A DNA stretch of 64,000 nt from Adiantum capillus-veneris. Lineage: Eukaryota > Streptophyta > Polypodiopsida > Polypodiales > Pteridaceae. Where the stretch lies: the NCBI GenBank assembly GCA_014529385.2, contig CM043953.1, forward strand, positions 80,422,338-80,486,337, written 5' to 3'. The notes under the pieces are model-generated. The model made no database searches. It saw only the letters and a list, made by a program, of their open reading frames with translations, and was not told where the DNA came from. A program made the translations under genes and the position numbers. Position 1 is the stretch's first letter. Each line of letters opens with the position of its first letter. This document shows positions 48,483 to 61,102 of this stretch, piece after piece.

Positions 48483-49325
48483 GGGAAGCCCCAGCTTGAA
48501 GAGGCAGCAAGGACACTCGTCAAGTTCTTCCCCATGTTGCCCTCATGGTGTGCCTGAAGCCTATTGGTTGGCCACCCAAGGGGTCCAATGATAATTTAGG
48601 ATATTTAATTAATTGATTTTGCATTTATCAAGTCCTCTCTCTCAAAGGGGAAAGGGGGACACTTGTCCCAAGGCTACCCATGTTGCTTGTAATGGCTCCT
48701 GCTTGTGATTGGCTAGGCCTGGAGGGGTCCAATGAGCTTCAAGCATGAGCTACAAGGGGGGGTCGACCCAAGCAAGCTAGGGGGGTGCTTAGGGGGTATA
48801 CTCACCCACACACACTCACAAACACTCGCATTGTGTACTATGCAAAGTGCAAGAGCTCCCTCTCCTTCTCCAAGCAAGTAGAGGTTGAGAGCCTACACCA
48901 ACACTCTTGGCTATGGAGTGCAAATCCATCCAAGAGCCATGCTTCAATGCTTGAGCTTGCCATCTATTTCTTCTTCATTACTATGCTATTATGTATGCTA
49001 GCACAAGAGTTATGATAAGTGAGGAACTAGCTCTTTCTCGTATGAAATGTTCCTTCTTCCTCTTCCCTACCCTCATTCCTTGCTAGCTCTCTTCACCTTC
49101 GAAGGTGTTTGAGGTCTTGGGACTGAGGCTTGGTATAGTTAAAGCTTTCTTTAAGCTTAGGTTATGCTATGATGGTGATGCATGAAGCTTTCCATCTTCA
49201 TTGCTTCACCTAGGTCACAAGGAACACAAATGTATTGTAACAAGTCTCTCTTTATGGGAGAAATCATAATACAAATGCCTATTGGAGGGGGGACCGGCTC
49301 CACATAAATCCGATCCTCAATTGTT
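47862..49325 (+). repeat. 5' LTR of gypsy copy 2, 3' end deleted
   Basis: Matches 54384-55861 of the 3' LTR, then breaks off at CAATTGTT, directly followed by CCCATG of gag. It contains a GCTTGAGGTGCTTGTC-type minisatellite (48131-48310), poly-G (48420-48431) and (CA)n (48445-48481). Confidence 0.9.
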
Positions 49326-49328
49326 CCC

Positions 49329-52300
49329 ATGTTTGTGAATTATCTCGTCGCTAGGTTGCAGCAAGCTATGGGCAACCCTGCTTTGCAAGCCGAAGTTACT
49401 CAACAACTTCGTGCTTATGGAATTTCCCTTCCTCTCCCAGAGGAGAGAGAGCTTAGGAGGCCTCTTGAAGAGACCCCCAAAAGAAGACTCTCTCCCATTC
49501 GAGAGAAGGAATCCAAAGAGAAAGAAAGCAATGAAAGTCTAAGTTCTTCTGAAGAGGTGGCTCCACGAAGACGGCGGTCTAGACGATCGCCTACTCCTCC
49601 CAAGAGGAAAAGAGCAACCTATAGTCCTTCTCCTCATCACTCTGAAAGGCAAGAGAGGAAACAAAGGAAGAAAAGGGCTAGGAAGAGGTCACCCTCTTCT
49701 CCTTCTTCTTCACCTTCCTCCTCTTCCGATGAAAGTTATGGCTATTCTCCTAGAGAATACAAGAGGGGAGGACATCGCAAATCATTTCCTGCATGGCGAA
49801 GGTCACAAAAGCTAAAGAAGTTCAAGGAGGGAGGAAAGAGTATCTCTTTTCTCACCTACGATGGCACCTTTGGTGCTACCGACAAAGTGTTGGCCTTCAT
49901 CCAGCAATTTGATGCGGCTTTTGGGGACGAGGGCTTCACAGAGTCCTCCAAGCTACGCCATGTAGCTATGCACTTCCAAAAATCAGCTCGTCAATGGTGG
50001 GCTAGCCTTCATGGCAATGGAGAAGCCCCAAAGACATGGAAAACTCTACGAGTTTCCATCATGAAGTAATTTCTTCCAAGCGATACTAAAGATAAAGTTC
50101 TTACCGAATGGCACGGCTTGAAGCTTCTCTCTCATGAGTCTATCAACAAGTATGTAGACAAGTTTTGGGATTTACATCTCAAAGCTACTGTCTTTCAAAA
50201 GATAGACTTTGTCGAGCAAAGACAGCAATTCTGTGCGGGATTACCTGAAGAGATGGCCGAATACATCAACTCTCAACGGCCTGGTACTATTACCGAAGTA
50301 ATCCATCACACCATGGTTGCTTCACACATCAATTTCCATCAAGGGGCTAGACGTAATGTCAAGCCCATGGAAAACAAAGATAAAAATGATGCAAAGGGGA
50401 AATCCAATGCACAAAATAATTCCCAAGGCACTTCCAACAACAACAATCGGTCCAAGGAGAAGGGAGTTTACAAAGGTAAAAACAAACTCTCTCCTGAAGA
50501 GCTTGAAGCTTTTTGCAAGGACCATAAATGTTTCAAGTGTGGGGAGCAAGGACATGGCTATCGTTCTTGCCCCAAGAAGAATACTCGCAATGAGACTCCT
50601 AGGGCTTCCACCATCGAAGCTCCAAAAGAGGATGCTCATTGCAAAGGATCATCACTCTCCTATGCTTGGGGAAAGTTAAGAGAGCATGATGCCTTCATCT
50701 TGTTTGACCCTGGCTCTACTCTCAACTTCATATCAATAGAGTTGGCCACCAAGTTGGGCATTCAAGCTTTTGAGATGGGAGATATAGTAACAGCTAATGC
50801 AGCTTTCAAGGGACAACAAGCCTCCGTTACTCCCTTGATTGGGAAGTTGAGGCTTCATGTCCAAAGCTATGTCAACAAAGAAGACTTCTTCATCTCTCCT
50901 CTCCAACATCAGGATGTTATCCTAGGGGCACCATGGTTTGATCGCATGGCTGCCAACATGAAGTTCCCTGAAAGGAGAATTTACTTCACCTACAGGGGAA
51001 AGAACATGTATATAGATGCTAGTGAGCGTGGTCGCACTATTCCACTTGTAAATCCTCTTTCTTTTGATAAATCAATGAAGAGCTCAGTTTTTGTGTACAT
51101 GATTTATGTCAAAGAGTCTCTAAAAGCTAATAATGTTTCATCAAATGAAAATGATAGGAATCAAGAAGAGTTAGACTTGTCTACTTTTCTAAAAGGATTC
51201 CAAGATGTGTTCATCGATGATATCCCTATGGACCTACCTCCAAAACGAGGGGATGATGACCATCGTATTGAGCTCCTTCCAGGAAGCTCACCGCCTAACA
51301 AACCTCCTTATCGAGTCTCACAAGCTCAACAAGAGGAGATTATGAGGCAAGTACAGGAATTGGTAGACAAAGGGATGGTGAGGCCTAGTTCCTCTCCCTT
51401 TTGTTCTCCAGTCCTTTTAGTGCAAAAGAAAGATGGTACATACCGTATGTGTGTGGACTATCGAGCACTAAACCATATCACTATCAAAAATAGATTTCCC
51501 GTGCCTCGGGTAGAAGATCTGTTTGATAAGCTACAAGGCTCTACCTACTTCAGTAGGATTGACCTTAAGAGTGGCTATCATCAAATAAGGATAGTGGATG
51601 AAGATATCCTAAAGACCGCGTTTTGCACAACATTTGGTCTTTATGAATATCTAGTCATGCCTTTTTGCTTGACTAATGCACCAGCTACTTTCAATCGTCC
51701 CATGGAGAAAATTTTTAGACCATATCGTAAATTCACTGGAGTGTTCTTTGATGATATCATCATCTACTCCAAATCTTTGGAGGAACATAAGCAACATCTC
51801 CAAGTGATTTTTCAAGCCTTGAGGGAAAACAAACTTTTTCTCAACCAAAAGAAAAGTGAATTCTTCCTTCAAGAGATTCAATATCCAGGTCATATTATCT
51901 CTCACGATGGTATTCGTATGGATCCATCAAAGTTAGAGGTAATAAAATCATGGCCTAACCCAAGGAATCTACATGAGCTAAGAAGCTTTATTGGTATGTG
52001 TGCATACTATAGACGCTTCATAGCAAAATTCTCTCAAGTAGCAAGACCACTACACGACTTAACAAAGAAGAACGTTAAGTTTGTATGGACTGCTAAGGAG
52101 CAAAATGCTTTTGAAAAACTCAAAGAGAAGCTTACTTCCCAACCAGTCCTCGTGCTTCCGGATCTCTCAAAACCATTTGAGGTCCAATGTGATGCTTGTG
52201 GTGATTGCCTTGGAGCGGTTTTGCTTCATGAAGGGCATGCCATAGCATATGAGAGCCGAAGGCTCAATAGTGATGAACGAGTCTTGGGCATTTATGAGAA

Positions 52301-54023
52301 AGAGCTTTTAGCTGTTCTACATGCCCTAGATACATGGAAGCACTACCTATTGGGGACTCCATTTATCCTACGAACCGACCACCAAAGTCTCAAGTATTTC
52401 ATGACGCAAACCAAACTTTCCGACAAACAAATGAGGTGGGCAAATTTTCTTTCGCAATTTAATTTCCATATTGCTCACATAGCTGGTAAGCACAATCAAG
52501 TTGCCGATGCACTTTCATGACGACCAAAAGTTAATGCGGTGTCTATAGCTATTCACAATGATCTATCCTCTATGATAGATGAGTATGCTACTGACCCTGA
52601 CTTTAGAGACATAATGTTAGCCCTTGCTTTGGGGAAGAGAGAGGAACCATTCACCTTGCAGGATGGTTATCTTCTCCACGGAAATAGGCTATGTGTTACC
52701 CATTCCCTTCGTGAGAAGGTTATGTATGAATCCCATGCTCCTCCATATGCAGGGCATAGAGGTATTCAACCTACTCTCCGAGGAGTAGAGACGTATTTCT
52801 ATTGGCCTACCATGAAAGTGGACATACAAGAGTATGTTTCAAAATGTGTAGTATGCCAAAAGACCAAGTATGATAGAGGGAAGCAACTTGGATTACTCCA
52901 GCCATTGCCTATTCCAAATTCACCATGGGAGAGTATATCCATGGATTTCATCTTTGGATTACCCAAGTCTATCCATGGGAATACAGGAATATGGACAATA
53001 GTCGACGGGTTTAGCAAGCAAGCACATTTTATTCGTGTCAAAAATACTATTAAGGCACATCAAATGGCAACTCTCTTCATATCTCAGATTTTCAAGCACC
53101 ATGGATTACCCACATCCATCGTGTCAGATAGAGATCCTAGAATGACTAGTAATTTCTGGAAAGGTCTCTTTGAAAATCTAGGAACAAGATTGAATTTCTC
53201 TTCGGCCTATCACCCACAAACGGATGGACAAAGTGAGATAGCCAATCTTACGATACTCGATCTACTCAAGACTTATGTTACCGAAGTAGATCAACGCTCA
53301 CAATGGGAAAAGTATTTACCTCTAGTAGAGTATGCCTACAATAATACTGTACATACTTCTACGGGGAAATCACCTTTCGAGATCATAGAGGGAAGACCTA
53401 AAAGTCCCTTGCTACTCAAAGTACATGGGAAGATCTTCGCCGCCGATGAGCATAGCCGTGACCTACAAGAATCTTTTCAAAATATTAGGGAGGCTATAGC
53501 CATCTCTCAACAAAGGCAAAAAGCTGCTGCTGATAAGCACAGAAGAGCCTTAATGTTCAAAGAAAATGATTGGGTCTTACTCAAGTTTCCTAAGGCTCGA
53601 TTAAGGCAAACGACGGGCAAAAATCCTACGGGCCATCAAAAGTATTATGCTAAACTAGCAAAAAGATTCTATGGTCCTTTCCAAATCTTGAAGCCCATCA
53701 ATGAGACGGCTTATCAACTCAAGTTGCCCAACCATTGGCTTATACACAATGCCTTTCATGTAAGCCTACTTAAGCCCTAAAAAGCAGAGCCACCAACTGA
53801 ACCAATTATTGAAGACCCTCCCGAAGTTGAAGACCAAGAAGAGGTGCTACAACCCGAAGCTGTCCTTCGGCATGAAGACAAGGTACTACGACATGGTAAG
53901 ATAATCCGACGGTATCTTATTAAGTTCAAAAATTATCCTTTTGAAGATGCTAAATGGATGCAAGGAGTACAACTTAAGGATAGTATGAACCTTGTCAATG
54001 CTTACAATGCTACATTAGAGTAA
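49329..54023 (+). pseudogene. gag-pol polyprotein of gypsy copy 2, one frame with three nonsense codons
   Basis: A single frame of 1,565 codons from ATG 49329 to TAA 54021. It is broken only by TAA 50067 (Gln in copy 1), TGA 52518 (Arg in copy 3) and TAA 53778 (Tyr in copy 3). Domains: Ser/Arg-rich N-terminus; capsid about 49830-50330; zinc knuckle CFKCGEQGHGYRSC 50529-50570; protease FDPGST near 50704; RT with [12 protein letters not shown] near 51550 and FFDDIIIYS near 51745; RNase H about 52180-52510 with LRTDHQS; integrase HHCC 52736-52860 and core residues in MDFIFGLP, IVSDRDP and TDGQSEIAN; chromodomain-like YLIKFKNYPFEDAKWM near 53915. The true gag start is deleted. Confidence 0.92.
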
Positions 54024-54383
54024 GCAAATGTACAACTCTCTTTTAAATGACTCATGTTTTTGTCTTATAAGATTAATCCTCTTTTTAATTGTGCATAAAT
54101 TTAACTAGTATGCATGCTTAGAATCATGTTTGTGATGACGACGTCTCTCAAACACCAAGTAGAATTTGTCACTCTACTTTGGGAGAATGAAATGGACTAA
54201 AGAGCAGACATGCTTGCGGCAGCTATGTCTCCCAAGCACCAAATGGATTAGTCATCCATCTTCGAAAGATGTCGTAGGGTAAAAAAGAGATCCTCTACCC
54301 GCTAAGTACGATTGACTAATGACTAAGGCTTTCTCTCTTCTACCTCATAGTCGAGGACGACTATGATTTCAAGAGAGAGGTAA
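54024..54383 (+). other. 3' untranslated region and purine tract of gypsy copy 2
   Basis: No ORF of interest. AAGAGAGAGG at 54371-54380, three bases before the LTR start, is the probable polypurine tract. Confidence 0.65.
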
Positions 54384-54970
54384 TGTCATAAAATCTAATA
54401 TCTAACCAACCCAAATGATTTTCTCATATTAAATTGATCACTTAATGTGGGAGAATAAATGGGAACAAGTGTTAAGATATAGATATGTGCTTATAGATCT
54501 ATCTCAACACGGGGCCAATAGTAAAGGGGCCCAAATGGGAGATGGTCTATCAAGATCAAGGCTAACCAATGGAGCATAAGACCTTAGGGTTAGCTTCATT
54601 GAAGACCTCCAATAATGTGTGTAAAAGTCCTTCGACCTTAGGTAAGCTAGGGCTGAGCTTGAGGTGGGAACCCGGCCCAAGCTCGAGGTGCTTGTCGTGC
54701 TTGAGGTGCTTGTCCTACTTGAGGTTCTTGATTAAGATGCTTGAGGTGCTTGACTGGCTCCATGCTTGAGGTGCTTGACTTGGTGCATGATTAAGGTGCT
54801 TGAGGTGCCTTGAGAAGCTTGCCTGAGATGCTTGTGGGAACACCCCCTACTTCAAGTGCTTAGTCATGCTTGATGACTAAGGGGCTTGCTCATCCAAAGT
54901 CAAAAATATCCCTACAAGGAGTGGGGCGAGCCTACAAGGGGGGGGGGGGGGGGGGGGGGGGATGAGAGAG

Positions 54971-55015
<45 letters not shown>

Positions 55016-56038
55016 GGGAAGCCCCAGCTTGAAGAGGCAGCAAGGACACTCGTCAAGTTCTTCCCCATGTTGCCCTCATGGTGTGCCTGAAGCCTATTGG
55101 TTGGCCACCCAAGGGGTCCAATGATAATTTAGGATATTTAATTAATTGATTTTACATTTATCAAGTCCTCTCTCTCAAAGGGGAAAGGGGGACACTTGTC
55201 CCAAGGCTACCCATGTTGCTTGTAATGGCTCCTGCTTGTGATTGGCTAGGCCTGGAGGGGTCCAATGAGCTTCAAGCATGAGCTACAAGGGGGGGTCGAC
55301 CCAAGCAAGCTAGGGGGGTGCTTAGGGGGTATACTCACCCACACACACTCACAAACACTCGCATTGTGTACTATGCAAAGTGCAAGAGCTCCCTCTCCTT
55401 CTCCAAGCAAGTAGAGGTTGAGAGCCTACACCAACACTCTTGGCTATGGAGTGCAAATCCATCCAAGAGCCATGCTTCAATGCTTGAGCTTGCCATCTAT
55501 TTCTTCGTCATTACTATGCTATTATGTATGCTAGCACAAGAGTTATGATAAGTGAGGAACTAGCTCTTTCTCGTATGAAATGTTCCTTCTTCCTCTTCCC
55601 TACCCTCATTCCCTGCTAGCTCTCTCCACCTTCGAAGGTGTTTGAGGTCTTGGGACTGAGGCTTGGTATAGTTAAAGCTTTCTTCAAGTTTAGGTTATGC
55701 TATGATGGTGATGCATGAAGCTTTCCATCTTCATTGCTTCACCTAGGTCACAAGGAACACAAAGAATGTATTGTAACAAGTCTCTCTTTATGGGAGAAAT
55801 CATAATACAAATGCCTATTGGAGGGGGGACCGGCTCCACATAAATCCGGTCCTCAACTGTTGTCATGTTCTCTAAATTCTCTCTCTTGCAAAAGTATTGT
55901 CCATGCCAAGTTAACTAATTGCTATAATTATGTTGCTATCTTCAATTATGTCTACCCGCTATGCTCACAAAATCATTTCTTGAAAGTACTCTCATTAAAT
56001 TCCGCTACTCTCAAATTGAATAGGCAAATTCCATTACA
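54384..56038 (+). repeat. 3' LTR of gypsy copy 2, complete
   Basis: 1,655 bp from TGTCATAAAATC to CCATTACA, followed by the TGCAG target copy. It is 177 bp longer than the 5' LTR at its right end. Poly-G at 54938-54961 and (CA)n at 54973-55013 differ in length from the 5' LTR. Confidence 0.9.
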
Positions 56039-56043
56039 TGCAG

Positions 56044-57059
56044 TGTTTCCTTGTATGTTTTTGTCACCTTGGTTTTCAATGATGGAGCTCATGTCAAAGA
56101 ACACATCCAAAATTTGTTCCATCTCAAGTTTTTGGAATGTGGTATTGGGTGTTCATGGGGTAGACTTCATTGGTGGCAGTTCGTTTGATATTCACCTTCT
56201 CTGTAATGAAATTGGAACAATATCTTTTTGTGGGGATTGACCGATTTCCTCTTGACCATGAGATCGATAACACAGATCTTGTAGTTTCTCTATAGGGAAG
56301 AGACCGTTATTGCATATGTGTTGATCACATATATATTTTTAAAAAAAGATCTGATGCTTGCATTGTACACAAGGACACGCCATCCTATTGTACATAATTA
56401 ATCTACAGATGATGCAACAAATTAGCAAATCATTCTTGTCATAAACCTTAAAATAGAACACTCTAATTTAGAGCACTCTAATTTAAAACACACCAAGCTT
56501 CTATTTGAAACAGCATCTCCTTAGAGCAGTTAGCCCTAAGAAAACTAGAAAATGGCCAAACACTACGTTTTTGAAGTTTGTTTGCGTTATTTTTGAAGTC
56601 CTAAGCAGACTGGAATGGCCAATCTCTGTCCTAATCCGCTTTGGAGCCATTTTCATTTTTGAATTCCGCTTGCATTTTTTATGTTCGTTTGCGTTTATGC
56701 AGTCTATTTGCGTTATTGAAATTTGTTTGCGTTTCTGAAGTTCACAAGCCGTTTTTGAAGTTCGTTTATGTTTTTTCTTCTCTAATCACCCAAACACAAT
56801 TACACTCTAGCAACCAAAACATAAGCGTCTTCATATGACCAAAACCCATTTGTTGCTAACTCTAACTATCTCACATTCCCTAGCCATGAGATCCCCGCAC
56901 ATCTTGGTCTAGAGGTGCACAAAGATCAGAACCACTGGGTGATACTTTTGTCTTTATTGGTCAATGCCTATATTCAAGGGCGCAACATAAGTACATGTTC
57001 ACGTTTACATGACAATCCATGTAGATCCAGTACAAACCCTAATATTGTAATAGTCAATG
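56044..57059. other. Flanking non-coding DNA with TTTGCGTTT-type repeats
   Basis: No supported gene. Between 56565 and 56775 the words TTTGCGTT and TTTTTGAAGTTCG recur several times. It may belong to the upstream side of the CACTA element, since the retrotransposon split that region. Confidence 0.45.
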
Positions 57060-57970
57060 AAACCTGAAATTCCTAGCGGCTTGAAACACCCGAATTGCAA
57101 ACAATAAAAACCCTAATTAGCTAGCCCTAAGCGGCCAACATCGAGGAGGCAAAGCAAACATCGCTTTACCTATGCGACTTGAAATAGCCAGATTGCAAAG
57201 ACCTAACACCTAAGCTAGTAGTCCTAAGCCCTAAACCCTAAGCGGACTAAAACAACCCAATCGCTTATGCGCTATATACCCAAAGCGGATTAATTTACTG
57301 AAATGGCTAAAGTAATGCAATACTGAGCTTATTTAGAGTGGCGAAATCTAAATCCACTATCCCTAAGTGGCTAGCCCTAAGTGGCCTGAAACAACCAAAT
57401 TGCTAAGTACTAACACCTAAGCAACTAACCCTAAGCGGACTAAAACAACCATCATTCACCCTGAGTGTCAAACCCTAAGCAGATCACTGAAATGGCTAAA
57501 GTAATGTGATACTAATATCAGCCCATTTAGAGCATCCAAATCAAAAGAGGCTAACCCTAAGCAAGTTGAATTCAAAGAACTAACACCTAAGCGGCTAACC
57601 CGAAGCAGACTGAAACAGTCCAAGCACTTATCCTAAGCTGCATACCTTAAGTGGATTACTTAAATGGCTAAAGTAATGCGATACTAAATCGATTAAAATC
57701 GACCAAATCAAAAGCCGCTAACCCTAAGCAACCTGAAACAACCAAATTGTGAAGAAGTAGAGCCTAAGCGGCTAGCCCTAGCGGTTAGCCCTAAGAGGAC
57801 TGAAGCAACCCAACCGCCTTTACAACGCCAACTATGTGCGGCCAACATAACAGTGACACTTTACCCTAAGCCTTATAATTCACATCGCCAACTACTAGCG
57901 GCTAAACCAAAAGTCGCTTTATCCAAACCAATCTGATACAGCCCGCCATTTATTGGCGGTCAAATCAAAT
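57060..57970 (+). repeat. Dispersed CCCTAAGCGG-type repeat field
   Basis: About fifteen occurrences of CCCTAAG(C/T)(G/A)G, often followed by CTAA or ACTGAAACAACC, at irregular spacing. The core resembles the plant telomere word CCCTAAA, but the GCGG extension and irregular spacing argue against a true telomere tract. It could be the other subterminal repeat region of the CACTA element. Confidence 0.6.
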
Positions 57971-58990
57971 GTCACTAACTCTAATAATATAACCTAAACG
58001 TATTAATTCGATTAAATCCTAATAATCAAACCTAAACCTAACCTAAAACTAACCCTCTAATCCTAATAATTTAACATTAACGTATTAAGACAGCCAAACG
58101 TATGAAGATAATCAAATGTAAATAATACCTAGCACTAAAACTTAACTTAAAACATTCTAAGTAACATTTACAACATTTACAATAGGCCACTATTTAAAAA
58201 AACAACATAATATATTAATATTTAAATAAAATTACGAAAAAATAAAAAAACTAATTATACATTGAACTAAATCAAAAGAACTCTTATTTTTTATTATCAA
58301 ATTCCATTATGTTTGTTTGTGAATAGTAATTTTTAATAAGCTTTATAAAATAACAAAATTAATATTTTTTAGTTTTTATTTTTTTTAAATGTGTGTGTAT
58401 GCATGTGCGCGCGTAGTGTGTTTAGATTATTGACAAATTAATGTGCATTTTTATTTATTAGTGTGTTTATGTGCATGTGTGTGTGTGTGTGTGCATGCAA
58501 GAGAAGATAAGGATAGGGCACTCACATGCGGCCTATGTGAGCACAAAACACTTGAAAATGCCGCCAAATCTATAAACACACACACACACGCACTTTGACA
58601 CACACACACATACACACAAAAACAAAGAAATCTACCATAAACCTCGAAAATAATTCTACCTTGTTGCAGCAGCACATTTGAAGCAAGTGAGGAGGAGGAG
58701 AGCAAGAGGAACTTCAAAAAATGGGACAAAAATATAAAAGAACATGCGGTTTCTGTTTTTGATGATCAAGTTGGTGCAAGCATCGATATACGTGTTGAAA
58801 TTGGCATTGAAATACAAGTCGCAATATGCATCAAAAAGGGGTCAAAATAAGCGTAGAAAATTAAAAAAATTGGATCTCCCTCCAGATTTATCTATGCATA
58901 TACCGATGCCCGCCACTGACGTTGGTAATTTGGCATCGGTATTAAATTGATGTTTCGTAGTTTCCCTTCAAGTTTCCCTCCTTTTTTGAC
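57971..58990. other. AT-rich DNA with short GT/CA microsatellites
   Basis: CCTAAACCTAA words continue to about 58040. (GT)n lies at 58477-58495 and (CA)n near 58577-58620. No gene is supported. Confidence 0.5.
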
Positions 58991-59308
58991 CCGGTTTTGA
59001 AAAAACCTCAAAAAATTAAAATTTTTAAAATTCAAATTTTATCTGCTTAAAATCCCCCTAAACTATTTTATGGTCAAAAAGCATTTTTTGACCTCCAAAA
59101 GTAAAACACATGCACCAAAAATATCCTAAAATCAACCCGGTTTTTAAAAAACCTCAAAAAATTAAAATTTTCAAAAAAATCAAAATTTTCAAAAAAAATC
59201 AAAATTCAAATTTTATATGCTTAAAATCCCCCTAAACTATTTTATGGTCAAAAAGCATTTTTTGACCTCCAAAAGTAAAACACGTGCACCAAAAAAATCC
59301 TAAAATCA
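58991..59308 (+). repeat. Tandem duplication, about 146-bp unit
   Basis: Both units start CCGGTTTT, include AAAATCCCCCTAAACTATT and TTTTTTGACCTCCAAAAG, and end at ATCAAA. Unit 2 (from 59137) has an extra AAAATTTTCAAAA-type stretch. Confidence 0.85.
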
Positions 59309-60239
59309 AAACTTTTTGACATCATTTTCTAGTCTCCAAAGCCTCCCCAAACCTATCCCATTTCTCTAGAACCCATTTTCTAAGCCCTCCTTTGTTGCAA
59401 CTATCACACTCACCCTCTATTCCAACACTCTCCCTCTACTAATACCTCCATTGCAGCACCAAGGGAGCTCCTCTCTCTTCCATTCCCACCTACCATTGCC
59501 ACACCAAGCAAGGGTCATCCACGTTTTCCTATCTCCAATGGGGCACCAACCATGCTACTTCCCCCTTTCTGCCACTCCGACCTTCCATTGGCACACCAAT
59601 AAAATTCATTCCCTTTCTCCCACCTGTAGATCATCACGAGAAGGGAAAGATCCTTGGCTTCAAGAAGTGCAAGGACAAGGAGACTATAGCCATTGTGTAA
59701 CATGTTTTCTCGACGTCAAGCATGCAACAACCTGTTTGATTCCCAACACATTGTGAGTACATGTTTTAAGAGTACAGAGCTTGGTGTGAAGTCACAATGG
59801 AATTTTTGTGTGGATTCATAATTAAGTTTTGGCTTGCGTTTGCACTCATACTTCCATCTACATTGTGGAGGAGCAGCCACTTCATAGCCTCTCCGGCACA
59901 TTCAAAACTATACATATGATTATTGAAGCAACAATTTTTGCACACCTTTGCCCAACCAAATTGGTTCAAACAAGAATTTTCTTCTATTCACACTCCTATA
60001 TTGTACCTACTACTACGCAAGATCATGGGAAGCTTGAATCCGTCAATGTATCATTCTTATTAAGTATGGAGTGGCCACAACCAAATTTATGGTCGATAGC
60101 ATCTTTCAAAATGTATCAAAAGTCCAAAACTGTTTGAAATATTCTAAAGCTTTCTAGGTCTATGGGCTTGAGTTGGTTTTTGCACGTTCATTATTTTGTG
60201 CATATCTTTAAAGATTTTGCATTTGCAGAGACATCCACA
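59309..60239. other. No supported gene
   Basis: Short ORFs on both strands lack recognisable content. A pyrimidine-rich end with TTTGCATTTGCAG near 60225 could be a splice acceptor for the following ORF. Confidence 0.4.
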
Positions 60240-60671
60240 ATGTTTGTTTGTAAAGGTGTGCACTATGAGGAGTTGGGTAGGCTTTTAGACGAGAACTAGG
60301 GTTTTTTGGAGGGCATGCACAATGGAGATATGCACCATTGGAGGGTTGGAGCATCAGGTGTTGAGATGAACTATTTAGAATCCCGCACCTCCTTATACAT
60401 ACATTTTTACTATGATCGTTGGATGTGCAAGCTTGGAGTGTGGACTCCCTTACAATGTATAGACGAAGCTATTGCAAGCTTTGACATTATAGTGAGGATT
60501 CCCCATGATGATTTGGAAGCTATCCAAGTAAACAAGCATTGGCCCACTCTCACCAACGTGCGAGAACATTTAGCCATTATGGGTTTTGAGGACCTTCGGC
60601 AAGCTCAATTTTGTCTCCAAGGTCACAAGGTGAGGATGCTTTCACCAAAGTTTTGGTCCATCAAAGTTTGA
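60240..60671 (+). pseudogene. Exon-like ORF of unknown function
   Basis: The frame from ATG 60240 (MFVCKGVHYEELGRLLDEN) is interrupted by one TAG at 60297 and continues to TGA 60669. Composition looks protein-like: YLESRTSLYIHFYYDRWMC, LQCIDEAIASFDIIV and MGFEDLRQAQFCLQG. A possible acceptor precedes it and a possible donor (AAG/GTGAGG) lies near 60630, so it may be an exon of a broken gene. I recognise no domain. Confidence 0.3.
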
Positions 60672-61102
60672 CATTTATTGCTTCTCTTATTGCTGAATGG
60701 TTGCATATTAGAAAGAGAATGGAAGACAAAATTAAGGTCCATGATGATTGGGCGTGGATGGAATGATGCTATTGATGTTATAGTTATTTTTTTGGAAAAA
60801 ATACTCTCTATAATCAATTTGCTTAGCTTTGGCACATTTTGGACTTTAAATATATTTTTTCATTCAACAATAGCGGTCTTGTGCACAATTTGTTTTAGTA
60901 CTATTTTTATGTACTTTTGAAAATAGTGCCTTTAAAAAAAAGGCCATCATTATAAAATGAGGGTCTTGATAACTCATTCTCACTTTTCACTTTTGAAACC
61001 CTTGAGCTCTTCCACTATCTGTCAACACTTCAAACCAGATATGGATGCATCCACAACCACTGTCTCTATACCCACATCCACTCCTTTGTCACGCTTCACC
61101 AA
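60672..61102. other. Non-coding DNA up to the truncated gypsy copy 3
   Basis: AT-rich, no gene supported. Homology to gypsy copy 2 starts abruptly at about 61103 (TTCACCGCC). Confidence 0.5.

Larger units (their letters stand above)
47862..56038 (+). mobile_element. Young chromovirus-like Ty3/gypsy retrotransposon, copy 2
   Basis: LTR 47862-49325 (incomplete), gag-pol 49329-54023, purine tract 54371-54380 and LTR 54384-56038. The target duplication TGCAG is perfect at 47857-47861 and 56039-56043. The LTRs differ by only about ten substitutions plus short-tandem indels over 1.45 kb (under 1%), so insertion is recent. The 5' LTR lacks its last 177 bp, together with primer site, leader and gag start: copy 1 shows what is missing. 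The C-terminal chromodomain-like segment places it among chromoviruses. It inserted upstream of the CACTA transposase. Confidence 0.92.

Noticed and set aside
48785-49015. ORFs repeated at 48785 and 55318 as a duplicated host gene
   Set aside because: They are the same part of the two LTRs of gypsy copy 2.
57060-57970. Interstitial telomere
   Set aside because: Repeat words carry GCGG or GTGG extensions and irregular spacing, unlike a head-to-tail CCCTAAA array.
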